In this document: piece after piece, positions 1-8,163 of the stretch
Position numbering within the stretch: the stretch's first letter is position 1
Layout: the number at the start of each line of letters is the position of its first letter
Assembly (NCBI GenBank): GCA_002704665.1
Contig: PAHB01000099.1
Coordinates: 1 to 23,810 of the forward strand
Length of the DNA: 23,810 nt
DNA from: Pseudomonadota bacterium
Lineage (GTDB): Bacteria > Pseudomonadota > Gammaproteobacteria > Burkholderiales > Eutrophovitaceae
Direction: 5' to 3'
The notes under the pieces: generated by a model
The model's input: the letters and a program-made list of their open reading frames with translations, nothing else
Told to the model about the DNA's origin: nothing
Database searches by the model: none
Translations under genes and position numbers: made by a program

Positions 1-1341
1 CAAAAGACGTTGTTTTCATGCAGTGATTGTGGTGCTACGTCCTCTAAATGGCATGGTCAATGTCATCAATGTGGTTCTTGGAATACACTAATTGAGTCAC
101 CTGTGATTGATAAAGCTAAGTATATTTCTAAGACGGAGAGCACTGGCTTTTTAAACCTCAGAACAGTTATTGAAAACAATCAGTCTAGAGTTGGCACGGG
201 CAGTGAAGAGCTTGACAGAGTTTTGGGTGGAGGACTCGTAAGAGGAGTGGTTGCACTCGTCGGCGGTGATCCCGGTATTGGTAAATCGACATTACTTCTT
301 CAGGCATCAGCATCTATTAGCAAGAAAAATAATGTGGCTTATATTAGTGGTGAGGAGTCGGCAGAGCAAATAGCATTAAGAGCCCGTCGATTAAAGGTTG
401 CAGATACGCAAATTAAAGTGCTTGCTGAGACCTATCTCGAGAGAATATTTGAAACTATAAACAAAGAAAAAATAGACGTATTAATCATAGACTCAATACA
501 AACAATTTATTCTGGAGATTTAACGTCGGCTCCCGGAAGCGTGGGTCAGGTACGTGAATGCGCCGCCCAACTTACACAATATGCAAAAAGCAGAGGTGTT
601 TCGGTTCTTTTGGTGGGACATGTCACCAAAGAGGGAGCTATTGCAGGGCCGCGGGTCTTGGAACATATGGTTGACGTAGTTTTGTATTTTGAAGGGGATA
701 CACATTCAAGTTTTCGTTTGATAAGAGCCACGAAAAATAGGTTTGGAGCGTCAAATGAAGTGGGTGTATTTGCGATGACAGACCTTGGTCTGAGGAGTGT
801 GGTGAATCCCTCGGCGATTTTTCTATCAGAATATAATGACGATGTTCCTGGATCTTGTATTTTTGTCGCACAGGAAGGAACTCGCCCCCTTTTGCTCGAA
901 GTGCAAGCTCTGGTTGCCAGCTCAAACGGCTCGAGCCCTCGTAGATTAAGTGTCGGACTAGAGCAAAATCGTTTGGCGATGTTACTGGCAGTACTTTATC
1001 GTCATTGCGGTTTGCAAATTTCTGATCAAGATGTTTTCATAAATGCCGTTGGAGGGGTAAAGGTAAACGAGCCTGGGGCTGATTTGCCGGTTGTTTTAGC
1101 TATAGTTTCTTCTGTTAAAGGATCAAAATTGCCAAAAAGTATGGTCTCATTTGGAGAGGTTGGTCTTTCCGGGGAAATACGACCAGTCCAGAATGGGCAG
1201 GGTAGGTTAAAAGAAGCCGCAAAATTAGGGTTTAAATCGGCGCTCATACCAAAAGGAAATTTGCCGCAGAGAAAAATTCAGGGAATGGAAGTTTTGTCTT
1301 TTGATCGAGTCGACGCTGCTCTGAGTTATCTTGAAAGTTAG
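1..1341 (+). CDS. radA: DNA repair protein RadA (5' end cut by window edge)
   Basis: RadA (Sms) is a RecA-like ATPase that helps process recombination intermediates and branch migration during DNA repair. The frame is open from base 1 (reads Q-K-T-L-F-S-C), so the true start lies just upstream; only a few residues should be missing, since 446 codons remain against 460 aa in E. coli. Visible in order: a C4 zinc finger (CSDC ... CHQC) right at the N-terminus, a Walker A motif GGDPGIGKST at 262-291, a hydrophobic Walker B-like stretch (VLIIDSIQT), the RadA-specific KNRFG motif, and a C-terminal Lon-protease-like domain with GEVGLSGEIRPV. The internal TTG at base 10 should not be taken as the start because the family begins a few residues before the zinc finger. 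The acyl-CoA ligase gene follows after 21 bases, so the two may share a transcript. Identification is firm. Confidence 0.96.
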   Translation, partial: QKTLFSCSDCGATSSKWHGQCHQCGSWNTLIESPVIDKAKYISKTESTGFLNLRTVIENNQSRVGTGSEELDRVLGGGLVRGVVALVGGDPGIGKSTLLLQASASISKKNNVAYISGEESAEQIALRARRLKVADTQIKVLAETYLERIFETINKEKIDVLIIDSIQTIYSGDLTSAPGSVGQVRECAAQLTQYAKSRGVSVLLVGHVTKEGAIAGPRVLEHMVDVVLYFEGDTHSSFRLIRATKNRFGASNEVGVFAMTDLGLRSVVNPSAIFLSEYNDDVPGSCIFVAQEGTRPLLLEVQALVASSNGSSPRRLSVGLEQNRLAMLLAVLYRHCGLQISDQDVFINAVGGVKVNEPGADLPVVLAIVSSVKGSKLPKSMVSFGEVGLSGEIRPVQNGQGRLKEAAKLGFKSALIPKGNLPQRKIQGMEVLSFDRVDAALSYLES

Positions 1342-1362
1342 ATTTTTTCGGAGTTAGGAATA

Positions 1363-2976
1363 ATGCACAAATATAACAAAGATCTCGAAAAAAATAGTGC
1401 AAACTATGTAAGCTTGAGCCCCATATCTTTTCTTTTTAGAGCTGCTGAAGTTTATCCTGAGCGGGTTGCTATTATTTACAATAGCCATACGGAAACTTGG
1501 GCAGATGTTTACCAAAAGGCTTGTGGCTTAGCGTCTTCTCTGCAGGAACTAGGGGTGGCAAAAGGGGATACCGTCGCCGTTATGGCGGCGAATACCCCGG
1601 AGATGTATCACTGTCATTTTGGCGTGCCCATGACTGGTGCTGTATTAAATACTCTGAACACGCGGTTAGATTCTAATTCTATAGCCTACATGCTAAAGCA
1701 TGGAGAAGCCAAGGTGCTCATAGCCGATACCGCCTTTTCGAAAACCATTGGAGAGGCAGTTTCTTTGCTCCATGATCCTCCAATTATCGTGGATATCATT
1801 GATTTGAACGAGATGGGAGAACGCTTAAGCCAGATAACGTACGATGAATTTATCGTACCGGAAAAGATACATAAAACTTGGTCTCTTCCTGAAGATGAGT
1901 GGAACGCAATTGCGTTATCCTATACCTCGGGAACGACCGGGAGCCCAAAAGGAGTTGTCACTCATCATCGTGGCGCTTATCTTAACGCAATCAGCAATGT
2001 TGTTACATGGGAGATGTCACATTTTCCGGTCTATTTGTGGACGTTACCTATGTTCCATTGTAACGGTTGGTGTTTCCCATGGACTCTGGCCGCACTCGCT
2101 GGCACCAGCGTTTGTCTCAGAAATATCGAAATTAATGCGTTGTTTGGGTTGATAGAAAAGCATAAGGTGACACACTATTGCGGAGCTCCGGTCGTTCACA
2201 ATATGATTTTGAACGCGCCAGAAAGTTTGAAGAAGGGTCTTAAACATGATTTAAATGCTATGGTTGCTGGCGCTTCGCCACCAACGTCTCTCATAGAGGA
2301 AGCTGAAAAAATGGGTATTAACCTTACCCACGTTTATGGTTTGACTGAGGTATACGGACCTGCGGCTGTTTGTGCAAAACAGCCTCATTGGGAGGAAGTA
2401 TCTAATACCGAAAAGGCCAAGTTAAATGGGAGGCAAGGGGTTAGATACGTGCTTCAAGATGCAATGGACGTGTTGGACACTAAAACACTTGATCCCGTAC
2501 CTCGAGACGGAAAGACTTTAGGAGAAATAATGTTTCGGGGCAACATCACTATGAAGGGATACTTGAAAAACGCGTCAGCAACAAAACAGGCATTTGAGGG
2601 AGGATGGTTTCACACTGGAGATCTCGCAATTATTGACCCCGACGGGTATGTTAAAATCAAAGACAGGTCCAAAGATATTATCATTTCTGGTGGTGAAAAT
2701 ATTTCCACTATCGAGATTGAAGATGTGCTTTATTCTCATGCGGGTATTTTTGAGGCCGCGGTAGTGGCAAAATCGGATGAAAAGTGGGGTGAGGTTCCTT
2801 GCGCGTTCGTCACTCTTAAACAGTCTTCAGAAGAAATATCAGAAAAACAGGTAATTGACTTTTGTCGGGAACGAATGGCTCACTTTAAGTGTCCTAAGTA
2901 CGTGATTTTTGGGGAGCTTCCGAAAACGTCAACCGGTAAAATTCAAAAGAATGTTTTAAGGCAGAGGGTACGATAA
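1363..2976 (+). CDS. AMP-forming acyl-CoA ligase (fatty-acid or short-chain acyl-CoA synthetase)
   Basis: A 537-aa member of the acyl-adenylate-forming (ANL) superfamily, which joins a carboxylic acid to CoA through an acyl-AMP intermediate. Landmarks: P-loop-like YTSGTTGSPKG from residue 187, YGLTEVYG at 325-332 (adenine/acyl site), GWFHTGD at 414-420, hinge region KDRSKDIIISGGENIS, and C-terminal PKTSTGKIQK with the catalytic lysine at about residue 526. The opening with NYVSLSPISFL and the GAVLNTLNTRLD stretch resemble the AAE/AlkK-like medium-chain branch and its DmdB-like relatives rather than FadD. No membrane segment or signal peptide is seen, so it should be cytoplasmic. A GGAG/AGGA-type ribosome site precedes the ATG. 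It lies upstream of etfBA and an acyl-CoA dehydrogenase, which fits activation of an acid for oxidation. Substrate chain length cannot be read from the sequence. Confidence 0.9.
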   Translation: MHKYNKDLEKNSANYVSLSPISFLFRAAEVYPERVAIIYNSHTETWADVYQKACGLASSLQELGVAKGDTVAVMAANTPEMYHCHFGVPMTGAVLNTLNTRLDSNSIAYMLKHGEAKVLIADTAFSKTIGEAVSLLHDPPIIVDIIDLNEMGERLSQITYDEFIVPEKIHKTWSLPEDEWNAIALSYTSGTTGSPKGVVTHHRGAYLNAISNVVTWEMSHFPVYLWTLPMFHCNGWCFPWTLAALAGTSVCLRNIEINALFGLIEKHKVTHYCGAPVVHNMILNAPESLKKGLKHDLNAMVAGASPPTSLIEEAEKMGINLTHVYGLTEVYGPAAVCAKQPHWEEVSNTEKAKLNGRQGVRYVLQDAMDVLDTKTLDPVPRDGKTLGEIMFRGNITMKGYLKNASATKQAFEGGWFHTGDLAIIDPDGYVKIKDRSKDIIISGGENISTIEIEDVLYSHAGIFEAAVVAKSDEKWGEVPCAFVTLKQSSEEISEKQVIDFCRERMAHFKCPKYVIFGELPKTSTGKIQKNVLRQRVR

Positions 2977-3041
2977 TGAAAAATCACTTATATTTTCTAG
3001 GTAATAACCAAAGTCGACGATCCCTTTCAATATTTAAAACA

Positions 3042-3070
3042 GTGAAAGAACCTGGCTACTGAGGTAAAAT
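3042..3070 (+). promoter_or_regulatory. Possible sigma-70 promoter upstream of etfB
   Basis: GTGAAA (3042-3047, 4 of 6 matches to TTGACA), a 17-base spacer, then TAAAAT (3065-3070, 5 of 6 matches to TATAAT). It lies in the 118-base gap between the ligase gene and etfB, the only sizeable gap in this gene group, so a separate start for etfBA is plausible. The -35 element overlaps the right arm of a CTTTCA/TGAAAG dyad (3024-3029 and 3043-3048). The call rests only on matching by eye. Confidence 0.4.
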
Positions 3071-3100
3071 CTAACTTTTATTCGGTAAGATTGCATGATT

Positions 3101-3853
3101 ATGAAAATAATAGTTCCAATAAAACGGGTTGTAGACTACAACGTTAAAGTAAGGGTTAAATCCGATAAGTCTGGGGTCGAGACGGCTAACGTCAAGATGT
3201 CAATGAACCCTTTTGACGAGATTGCCGTAGAAGAGGCTATAAGGCTGCGTGAGGCGGGAAAAGCTCAAGAAATTCTAGTGATCACCATTGGGACTTCAGC
3301 CGCTCAGGAAACTTTAAGAACGGGGTTGGCCCTCGGGGCCGATAGGGCTATCCATGTTGAAACGGCTTCAGCTCTGGAACCGATTAATGTCGCGAAAATA
3401 TTAAAGAAAGTTGTGGACCAAGAGAAAGCCGGCTTGATTATAATGGGCAAACAGGCCATTGATGACGATTCAAATCAAACCGGACAAATGTTAGCTGCTC
3501 TATTAGATTGGCCTCAGGCTACCTTTGCTTCAAAAGTTGAATTGTCCGGTGATCAAGCTAATGTAACCAGAGAAATTGATGGTGGGCTGGAGACGGTTAC
3601 ATTGACGATGCCAGCGGTCATAACTACCGACCTGAGATTGAACGAGCCAAGGTACGTAACTTTGCCGAATATCATGAAAGCGAAGAAAAAACCACTGGAC
3701 ACCATTCCAGCTGATAGTTTCAACTTGGATTTTGATCCTCGCCACCAGATACTGGAGGTTTCAGAGCCTCCAGAGAGAGGCAGTGGAATTGTTGTTGAGT
3801 CGGTTGAGCAGTTAGTTGACAAATTAAAGAACGAAGCGAAGGTAATACAATGA
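3101..3853 (+). CDS. etfB: Electron transfer flavoprotein, beta subunit
   Basis: The beta subunit (FixA/EtfB family) of the heterodimeric flavoprotein that takes electrons from acyl-CoA dehydrogenases and passes them to ETF-ubiquinone oxidoreductase; the beta subunit binds AMP. The product begins MKIIVPIKRVVDYNVKVRVK, a classic start for this family, and contains MSMNPFDEIAVEEA near residue 35 and the conserved stretch IIMGKQAIDDDSNQTGQM around residue 120. I chose the ATG at 3101 (250 aa) over the in-frame ATG at 3095 because homologues begin at MKI and the GGTAAGA at 3084-3090 is better spaced for it. The stop overlaps the etfA start (ATGA at 3850-3853), indicating translational coupling and equal production of the two subunits. 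Confidence 0.95.
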   Translation: MKIIVPIKRVVDYNVKVRVKSDKSGVETANVKMSMNPFDEIAVEEAIRLREAGKAQEILVITIGTSAAQETLRTGLALGADRAIHVETASALEPINVAKILKKVVDQEKAGLIIMGKQAIDDDSNQTGQMLAALLDWPQATFASKVELSGDQANVTREIDGGLETVTLTMPAVITTDLRLNEPRYVTLPNIMKAKKKPLDTIPADSFNLDFDPRHQILEVSEPPERGSGIVVESVEQLVDKLKNEAKVIQ

Positions 3854-4782
3854 CAGTACTCGTTATAGCGGAAAACGACAATCAGTTAATAAAACCTGCG
3901 GTTTTGAACACATTAGGCGCTGCTAGTCAGCTTAGCGGTGATACGCACCTTCTGGTGGCTGGAAGTAATGCAGGTTCAGTGTTGGAGCAGGCTAGGAAAC
4001 TAGCTGGGGTTACAAAAATTCTTTACGCGGATGCAGGGCATTTTGAAAATCCGGTTGCGGAAGATTTATCGAGGTTAATTTTAAGCTTAGCATCCGAATA
4101 TGAACATATATTAGCCCCAGCAACCAGTTTTGGAAAAAACTTATTGCCCCGTGTGGCTGCGTTAATAGACGTGGCTCAAATCTCTGATATTGTTAAAATA
4201 GAAGCGGACGATACCTTTGTGAGACCGATATATGCTGGAAACGCCATGGCAAAGATTAAGTCAAGGGACAAAACTAAGGTTATAACAGTTCGAGCTACTG
4301 CTTTTGAATCAATCATGGATGGAAATGGTGCAGCGCCGGTTGTAGAAAATTTAGAAGCGGTGTCACCTAGTGAGAAGGCTGTTGTTTCGGCTCAAGAATT
4401 AACAAAAACAGAAAGACCTGAGCTCACTTCTGCCTCTGTTGTAGTATCAGGTGGGCGTGGCATGGGTAGCGGTGAGAATTTTGATATTTTGGAAAAACTT
4501 GCCGATAAATTAGGAGCAGCGGTTGGCGCATCGAGGGCAGCTGTGGACTCTGGATATGTTCCAAACGACTATCAAGTTGGCCAAACGGGGAAAGTTGTTG
4601 CTCCGGAGCTTTACATTGCCGTCGGAATTTCAGGAGCTATCCAGCATTTGGCAGGTATGAAAGATAGCAAGGTTATTGTTGCAATTAACAAGGATCCTGA
4701 TGCTCCCATTTTTAGCGTAGCTGATTATGGCTTGGTTGCGGACTTATTTGAAGCCATTCCAGAAATAACGGAATCTTTGTAA
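3850..4782 (+). CDS. etfA: Electron transfer flavoprotein, alpha subunit
   Basis: A 310-aa EtfA/FixB protein, the partner of EtfB that holds most of the FAD-binding site. The N-terminal half is the variable ETF domain. The C-terminal half carries the FAD-binding signature, from SGGRGMGSGENFDIL near residue 200 through GASRAAVDSGYVPNDYQVGQTG and YIAVGISGAIQHLAGM to NKDPDAPIFSVADYG. Length is normal for the family. It overlaps etfB by four bases and is followed after 17 bases by the acyl-CoA dehydrogenase gene, its likely electron donor. An AAGG ribosome site precedes the ATG inside the end of etfB. Confidence 0.96.
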   Translation: MTVLVIAENDNQLIKPAVLNTLGAASQLSGDTHLLVAGSNAGSVLEQARKLAGVTKILYADAGHFENPVAEDLSRLILSLASEYEHILAPATSFGKNLLPRVAALIDVAQISDIVKIEADDTFVRPIYAGNAMAKIKSRDKTKVITVRATAFESIMDGNGAAPVVENLEAVSPSEKAVVSAQELTKTERPELTSASVVVSGGRGMGSGENFDILEKLADKLGAAVGASRAAVDSGYVPNDYQVGQTGKVVAPELYIAVGISGAIQHLAGMKDSKVIVAINKDPDAPIFSVADYGLVADLFEAIPEITESL

Positions 4783-4799
4783 AGGGATAAATAGCTAAT

Positions 4800-6599
4800 A
4801 TGACTGATTACGTAGCCCCAACCAAAGATATGAACTTTTTGTTGGAGGAAGTTATAGGGTTGGATCATATATGTGAGCTCCCCGGGTATGGGGAGGTATC
4901 GCCGGACGTTATAAAAGCGGTGTTGGAAGAAGGGGCTCGCTTTTCTGGAGATGTTTTAGATCCCATAAATCAGTCTGGCGACCGTGAAGGAGTTCATCTT
5001 GCCGGGGATGTTGTTCATTCGGCTCTTGGTTTTAAACAAGCTTATGCAAAATTCTGCGAATCAGGATGGGTTTCTGTTGCAAACGATGAGCAGTGGGGTG
5101 GTCAAGGATTACCAAGGGTTCTGTCGGGTCAACTTTCTGAGATGTGGAACGCCGCTTGCATGTCGTTTTGTTTGTGTCCGATGCTATCAGCGGGAGTCGT
5201 ACACGCCCTGTCAAGGCATGGGACAGATCAACAAAAATCGACATATTTGCCTAACCTTGTAAGTGGTCGCTGGACTGGAACCATGCAGTTGACTGAGCCC
5301 CAAGCAGGATCAGATCTCTCGGGTGTCAGGACTAGCGCTGTTAAAAAAGGGGAACATTATTTAATAACCGGCAGTAAAATTTATATTACTTGGGGTGAGC
5401 ATGATATGACTGATAATATCATCCACCTAGTCCTCGCCCGAACGCCAGATGCACCTCCTGGTGTTAAAGGAATATCTTTGTTTATTGTGCCCAAATTTTT
5501 GGTAAATGCTGATGGATCGCTTGGGGAGAGAAACGATGTTAAATGCGTCTCGATAGAAAAAAAGCTTGGCATTCACGCTAGTCCGACGTGCGTTATGGCA
5601 TTTGGAGACAACGGTGGAGCTAGGGGCTTCTTAGTGGGTGAAGAAAACTTTGGTTTACAATACATGTTTACGATGATGAATTTTGCTCGTCTTGAAGTAG
5701 GTATAGAGGGTCTTGCTATAGCCGACCGGTCGTACCAAAGAGCTGCGAATTATGCGAAGCAAAGAACACAAGGAAAGAGCTTAGATAATCCAAAAATAGG
5801 TGACAAGGTTGCTATAATCGATCACCCGGATGTGAGACGTATGTTAATGACGATGAAGTCGCAGGTGGAAGCGATGAGAGCATTGTGTACCCTGGCTTGT
5901 GCTCACCTTGATCACGCGCTCCTCAATCCGGATAAAGATAAAAAAGATTTTCACCAAGCAATGTTTGATCTTCTCACTCCGGTGGTTAAGGGATGGTGTA
6001 CAGAACAAAGCGTTGAGATAGCGTCAATTGGGATTCAAGTACACGGTGGGATGGGTTTTATCGAGGAAACGGGGGCCGCCCAATATCTTAGAGATGCCAG
6101 AATTACACCCATATACGAGGGCACCACAGGGATACAGGCGAACGATCTGATTGGGAGAAAAATATCGTATGAAGGTGGGCGAACCATCAACATCCTTCTT
6201 AAGGAAATGGCGTCTTTCTTAACGGATCTTAATAATCATACTGATGAAAAATCAATAGCTAGTATCGCATCAGAATTTTCTCAAGCACTTGACTCCCTCA
6301 AAGAGAGTGTAGATTGGCTTGTAACCACTTTTCCTTTGGATAAAAGAAAAGCGTTTGCTGGAAGTGTGTCCTTTCTTAAACTGATGGGAATCGTTTCGGG
6401 AGGGTGGTTGTCGGCTAAAAGCGCACTATCCGCGCACAAAATCTTATCTGAAGACAAGGGCGACGAAGAATTTCTATCTGCAAAAATTGTAACAGCACAG
6501 TATTATGCTGAGCATATTCTTCCTACGTCACACGTCCTGAAAAAAGAGATCATCATAGGATCGGGCAGCATACTCGCGTTAGCAAATTCACAGTTTTGA
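4800..6599 (+). CDS. Large acyl-CoA dehydrogenase (FadE5/DmdC-like)
   Basis: A 599-aa FAD-dependent acyl-CoA dehydrogenase that introduces a trans-2,3 double bond into an acyl-CoA and hands electrons to ETF. It is about 200 residues longer than the classical roughly 380-aa enzymes and has the architecture of the long subfamily: a short N-terminal helix region (VAPTKDMNFLLEEVIG), the main fold with the FAD/substrate motif MQLTEPQAGSDLSGVRTSA, KLGIHASPTCVM, QVHGGMGFIEETGAAQYLRD, and the catalytic glutamate in YEGTTGIQANDL (Glu440), then an extra C-terminal helical domain. This layout is shared by mycobacterial FadE5-type enzymes and by DmdC, the 3-methylmercaptopropionyl-CoA dehydrogenase of marine bacteria. 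The N-terminus and the GDREG motif near residue 62 are DmdC-like in my recollection, but substrate cannot be assigned. AAAGGG precedes the ATG. The stop overlaps the next gene. Confidence 0.92.
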   Translation: MTDYVAPTKDMNFLLEEVIGLDHICELPGYGEVSPDVIKAVLEEGARFSGDVLDPINQSGDREGVHLAGDVVHSALGFKQAYAKFCESGWVSVANDEQWGGQGLPRVLSGQLSEMWNAACMSFCLCPMLSAGVVHALSRHGTDQQKSTYLPNLVSGRWTGTMQLTEPQAGSDLSGVRTSAVKKGEHYLITGSKIYITWGEHDMTDNIIHLVLARTPDAPPGVKGISLFIVPKFLVNADGSLGERNDVKCVSIEKKLGIHASPTCVMAFGDNGGARGFLVGEENFGLQYMFTMMNFARLEVGIEGLAIADRSYQRAANYAKQRTQGKSLDNPKIGDKVAIIDHPDVRRMLMTMKSQVEAMRALCTLACAHLDHALLNPDKDKKDFHQAMFDLLTPVVKGWCTEQSVEIASIGIQVHGGMGFIEETGAAQYLRDARITPIYEGTTGIQANDLIGRKISYEGGRTINILLKEMASFLTDLNNHTDEKSIASIASEFSQALDSLKESVDWLVTTFPLDKRKAFAGSVSFLKLMGIVSGGWLSAKSALSAHKILSEDKGDEEFLSAKIVTAQYYAEHILPTSHVLKKEIIIGSGSILALANSQF

Positions 6600-7060
6600 C
6601 AAAAAAACTCCTTTTGTCCACGGATCAATCAGCAAAATCACAAAAGAAAGGTATTACCTTGCCAAAGGGAATGGTTCCCGTTCTAAAGCTAGCGCCAATG
6701 CCGTCAGATGCTAATTTTAATGGTGATATTTTTGGTGGTTGGGTTATGTCTCAAGTCGATATCGCAGGAAGTATCCCGGCAATAGAGGTAGTTAGCGGTC
6801 GCTTGGCGACTGTAGCGGTTAATTCCTTTATATTTAAGGAGCCTATTTATGTGGGGGATTTAGTTAGTTTTTTTGCCAAGGTTATCAAAATCGGAAACAC
6901 TTCGGTCACAGTTGAAGTTGAAGTTTATTCCCAAAGGCGGTTAGCAGCGCCGGTCTCTGAATCAAACAATCATGAAGCTGTAAAAGTCACAGAGGCTACA
7001 CTTACATACGTTGCTATAGATAAAAACGGTAGGCCGCGTAAAATCGAAAAAAAGGTTTAG
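6596..7060 (+). CDS. Hotdog-fold acyl-CoA thioesterase (YciA-like)
   Basis: A cytoplasmic thioesterase that hydrolyses acyl-CoA to the free acid and CoA. The core reads LKLAPMPSDANFNGDIFGGW, where the NxNGDIFGGW motif contains the catalytic aspartate of the YciA/acyl-CoA thioester hydrolase family, followed by VMSQVDIAGS, the strand segment VAVNSFIFKEPIYVGDLVSF, and VTVEVEVYSQRR. Two starts are possible. TTG at 6596 gives 154 aa and overlaps the dehydrogenase stop; ATG at 6671 gives 129 aa and begins only about six residues before the conserved PMP, closer to the usual family length. Neither has a strong ribosome site. It is the last gene of the acyl-CoA group and could relieve CoA trapping or release the pathway product. 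Confidence 0.85.
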   Translation: MTKKLLLSTDQSAKSQKKGITLPKGMVPVLKLAPMPSDANFNGDIFGGWVMSQVDIAGSIPAIEVVSGRLATVAVNSFIFKEPIYVGDLVSFFAKVIKIGNTSVTVEVEVYSQRRLAAPVSESNNHEAVKVTEATLTYVAIDKNGRPRKIEKKV

Positions 7061-7107
7061 CTTCTCTAGCAAGCCTAAACATTAAAAAAAAATAGGTAGG
7101 GACCAAT

Positions 7108-7123
7108 CGGCAAAACCTTGCCG
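7108..7123. promoter_or_regulatory. Perfect dyad CGGCAA-N4-TTGCCG, possible flagellar activator site
   Basis: Left arm CGGCAA (7108-7113), spacer AACC, right arm TTGCCG (7118-7123). It ends about 95 bases before the -24 element of the flgB sigma-54 promoter, a typical enhancer distance. The same two arms with the same 4-base spacing recur before fliD at 20944-20959. A binding site for a FlrC/FleR- or FleQ/FlrA-type activator is an inference. The alternative, a weak terminator hairpin for the upstream genes, is less likely because only a broken T-run (TTATTT) follows. Confidence 0.55.
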
Positions 7124-7152
7124 TTATTTGCCACCATGTTCTAAAAGAATTG

Positions 7153-7165
7153 AATCATATATTTC
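7153..7165 (+). promoter_or_regulatory. IHF-like site between dyad and sigma-54 promoter
   Basis: AATCATATATTTC compared with the IHF consensus WATCAANNNNTTR: mismatches only at the sixth and last positions. It lies between the upstream dyad and the -24/-12 promoter, where DNA bending by IHF commonly helps enhancer-bound activators reach sigma-54 polymerase. The surroundings are very AT-rich, including a run of nine T at 7188-7196, so a chance match is possible. Confidence 0.3.
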
Positions 7166-7217
7166 TAAGAATATGAATTTAAACACCTTTTTTTTTATTC
7201 TTTCGCCATAAGGTGAC

Positions 7218-7233
7218 TGGCATGGCCTTTGCA
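7218..7233 (+). promoter_or_regulatory. Sigma-54 (RpoN) promoter of the flgB operon
   Basis: TGGCATGGCCTTTGCA fits the consensus TGGCAC-N5-TTGCW with one mismatch (T for the final C of the -24 box); the invariant GG (7219-7220) and GC (7231-7232) are separated by exactly ten bases. Transcription would begin near 7244, leaving a leader of about 60 bases before the flgB ATG. Sigma-54 control of flgB is well known in Vibrio and Pseudomonas. This is the only strong promoter I can see for the flgB-flgL block. Confidence 0.88.
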
Positions 7234-7305
7234 TTAAACCTAATCATTGATTTACGGGTTATTTAATCGATCGTCAGTTAATTGAGAAACTTTAGCGAGA
7301 ATATT

Positions 7306-7689
7306 ATGAAAATTTTAGGACAACCATTTGGGGTTCATGAAAAAGCAATCGATGTCAGAAATCGTCGGATGGAGGTACTTTCAAGAAATTTAGCTAATGC
7401 TGACACTCCTCATTTCAAAGCCCAAGACGTAGATTTTAAGGCGGTGTTGAGTGAGGAAATGCGAACGCCAATGAGACATTCTCATAGCGGGCATTACTCC
7501 CACAGTATCGGAAAAGAAACAGATGGACTCAAATACAGGGTTCCTTTTAGCGCTTCGACTGATGGCAATACTGTCGAAATGAGTGTAGAGCAAGCGCAAT
7601 TTGGTAAAGCAGCAGCTGACTATCAAACTACTTTGATGTTTATTGAAAATAAAATTTCGGGAATAAGAAAATCTTTGCGTGGTGAATAA
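7306..7689 (+). CDS. flgB: Flagellar proximal rod protein FlgB
   Basis: FlgB is a proximal rod subunit of the flagellar basal body, exported by the type III apparatus. The N-terminal rod motif reads RRMEVLSRNLANADTPHFKAQDVDF, and the C-terminal helix (MSVEQAQFGKAAADYQTTLMF) is typical. An in-frame TTG at 7282 would add eight residues, but the ATG at 7306 gives MKILGQPFGVHEKAIDVR and a 127-aa protein, close to the 138 aa of E. coli FlgB, with a modest AGCGAGA site upstream. It is the first gene of an uninterrupted flgB-flgL series, 73 bases downstream of a sigma-54 promoter. No flgA, flgM or flgN precedes it; the upstream neighbours are acyl-CoA metabolism genes. Confidence 0.95.
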   Translation: MKILGQPFGVHEKAIDVRNRRMEVLSRNLANADTPHFKAQDVDFKAVLSEEMRTPMRHSHSGHYSHSIGKETDGLKYRVPFSASTDGNTVEMSVEQAQFGKAAADYQTTLMFIENKISGIRKSLRGE

Positions 7690-7710
7690 AACAAAATAAG
7701 GAACTAAATC

Positions 7711-8136
7711 GTGGCAATTGACAATATATTTGGGATAGCGGGAACAGCACTAAACGCTCAGTTAACTCGTATGAATCTAACTGCATCTAATCTCGCGAAT
7801 TCTGGCACCAAATCTTCAACTCCAGAGGGAGCGTTTCACGCTAAGAGACCAGTTTTTAAGGCATTACTGGATAAGGAGGATACCCATGCCGGTGCACCAT
7901 TTGTTGGTGGCGTAAAAATTGACAAGATTGTCGATATTAAAGAACCCATTAGAAAAGTTTACGATCCATTTGACCCGCAAGCGGATTCAGAGGGGTTTGT
8001 ATATACAACAAATATAAGCGAGGTTGTCGAGATGGTTGAAATGATGGCAGCCGCACGTTCATACCAAAATAATGTAGAGGTGGTCAATACGGCGCGTGAG
8101 TTAATGATGCGCACAATTGATATCACCAAGGCATAG
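7711..8136 (+). CDS. flgC: Flagellar proximal rod protein FlgC
   Basis: FlgC (141 aa) is another proximal rod subunit. The N-terminus has the axial-protein motif TALNAQLTRMNLTASNLANSGT; the C-terminus NISEVVEMVEMMAAARSYQNN through ARELMMRTIDITKA is the conserved rod helix that packs with the N-terminal helix. The start is a GTG preceded by AAGGAA at a good distance; no ATG fits the family start better. Separated from flgB by 21 bases and from flgD by 27. Confidence 0.96.
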   Translation: MAIDNIFGIAGTALNAQLTRMNLTASNLANSGTKSSTPEGAFHAKRPVFKALLDKEDTHAGAPFVGGVKIDKIVDIKEPIRKVYDPFDPQADSEGFVYTTNISEVVEMVEMMAAARSYQNNVEVVNTARELMMRTIDITKA

Positions 8137-8163
8137 TTGGTCGAAAAAAAGGATATTTAAAAA

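Noticed and set aside
1026..1247. Minus-strand open frame inside radA, one of many similar shadows across the window
   Set aside because: It lies fully within a conserved gene, has no ribosome site and encodes no recognisable motif.
7055..7080. Hairpin GTTTAG-CTT / AAG-C-CTAAAC spanning the thioesterase stop
   Set aside because: It has a bulge and is followed on the + strand by an A-run, not a T-run, so it does not qualify as an intrinsic terminator; it may only protect the 3' end of the mRNA.
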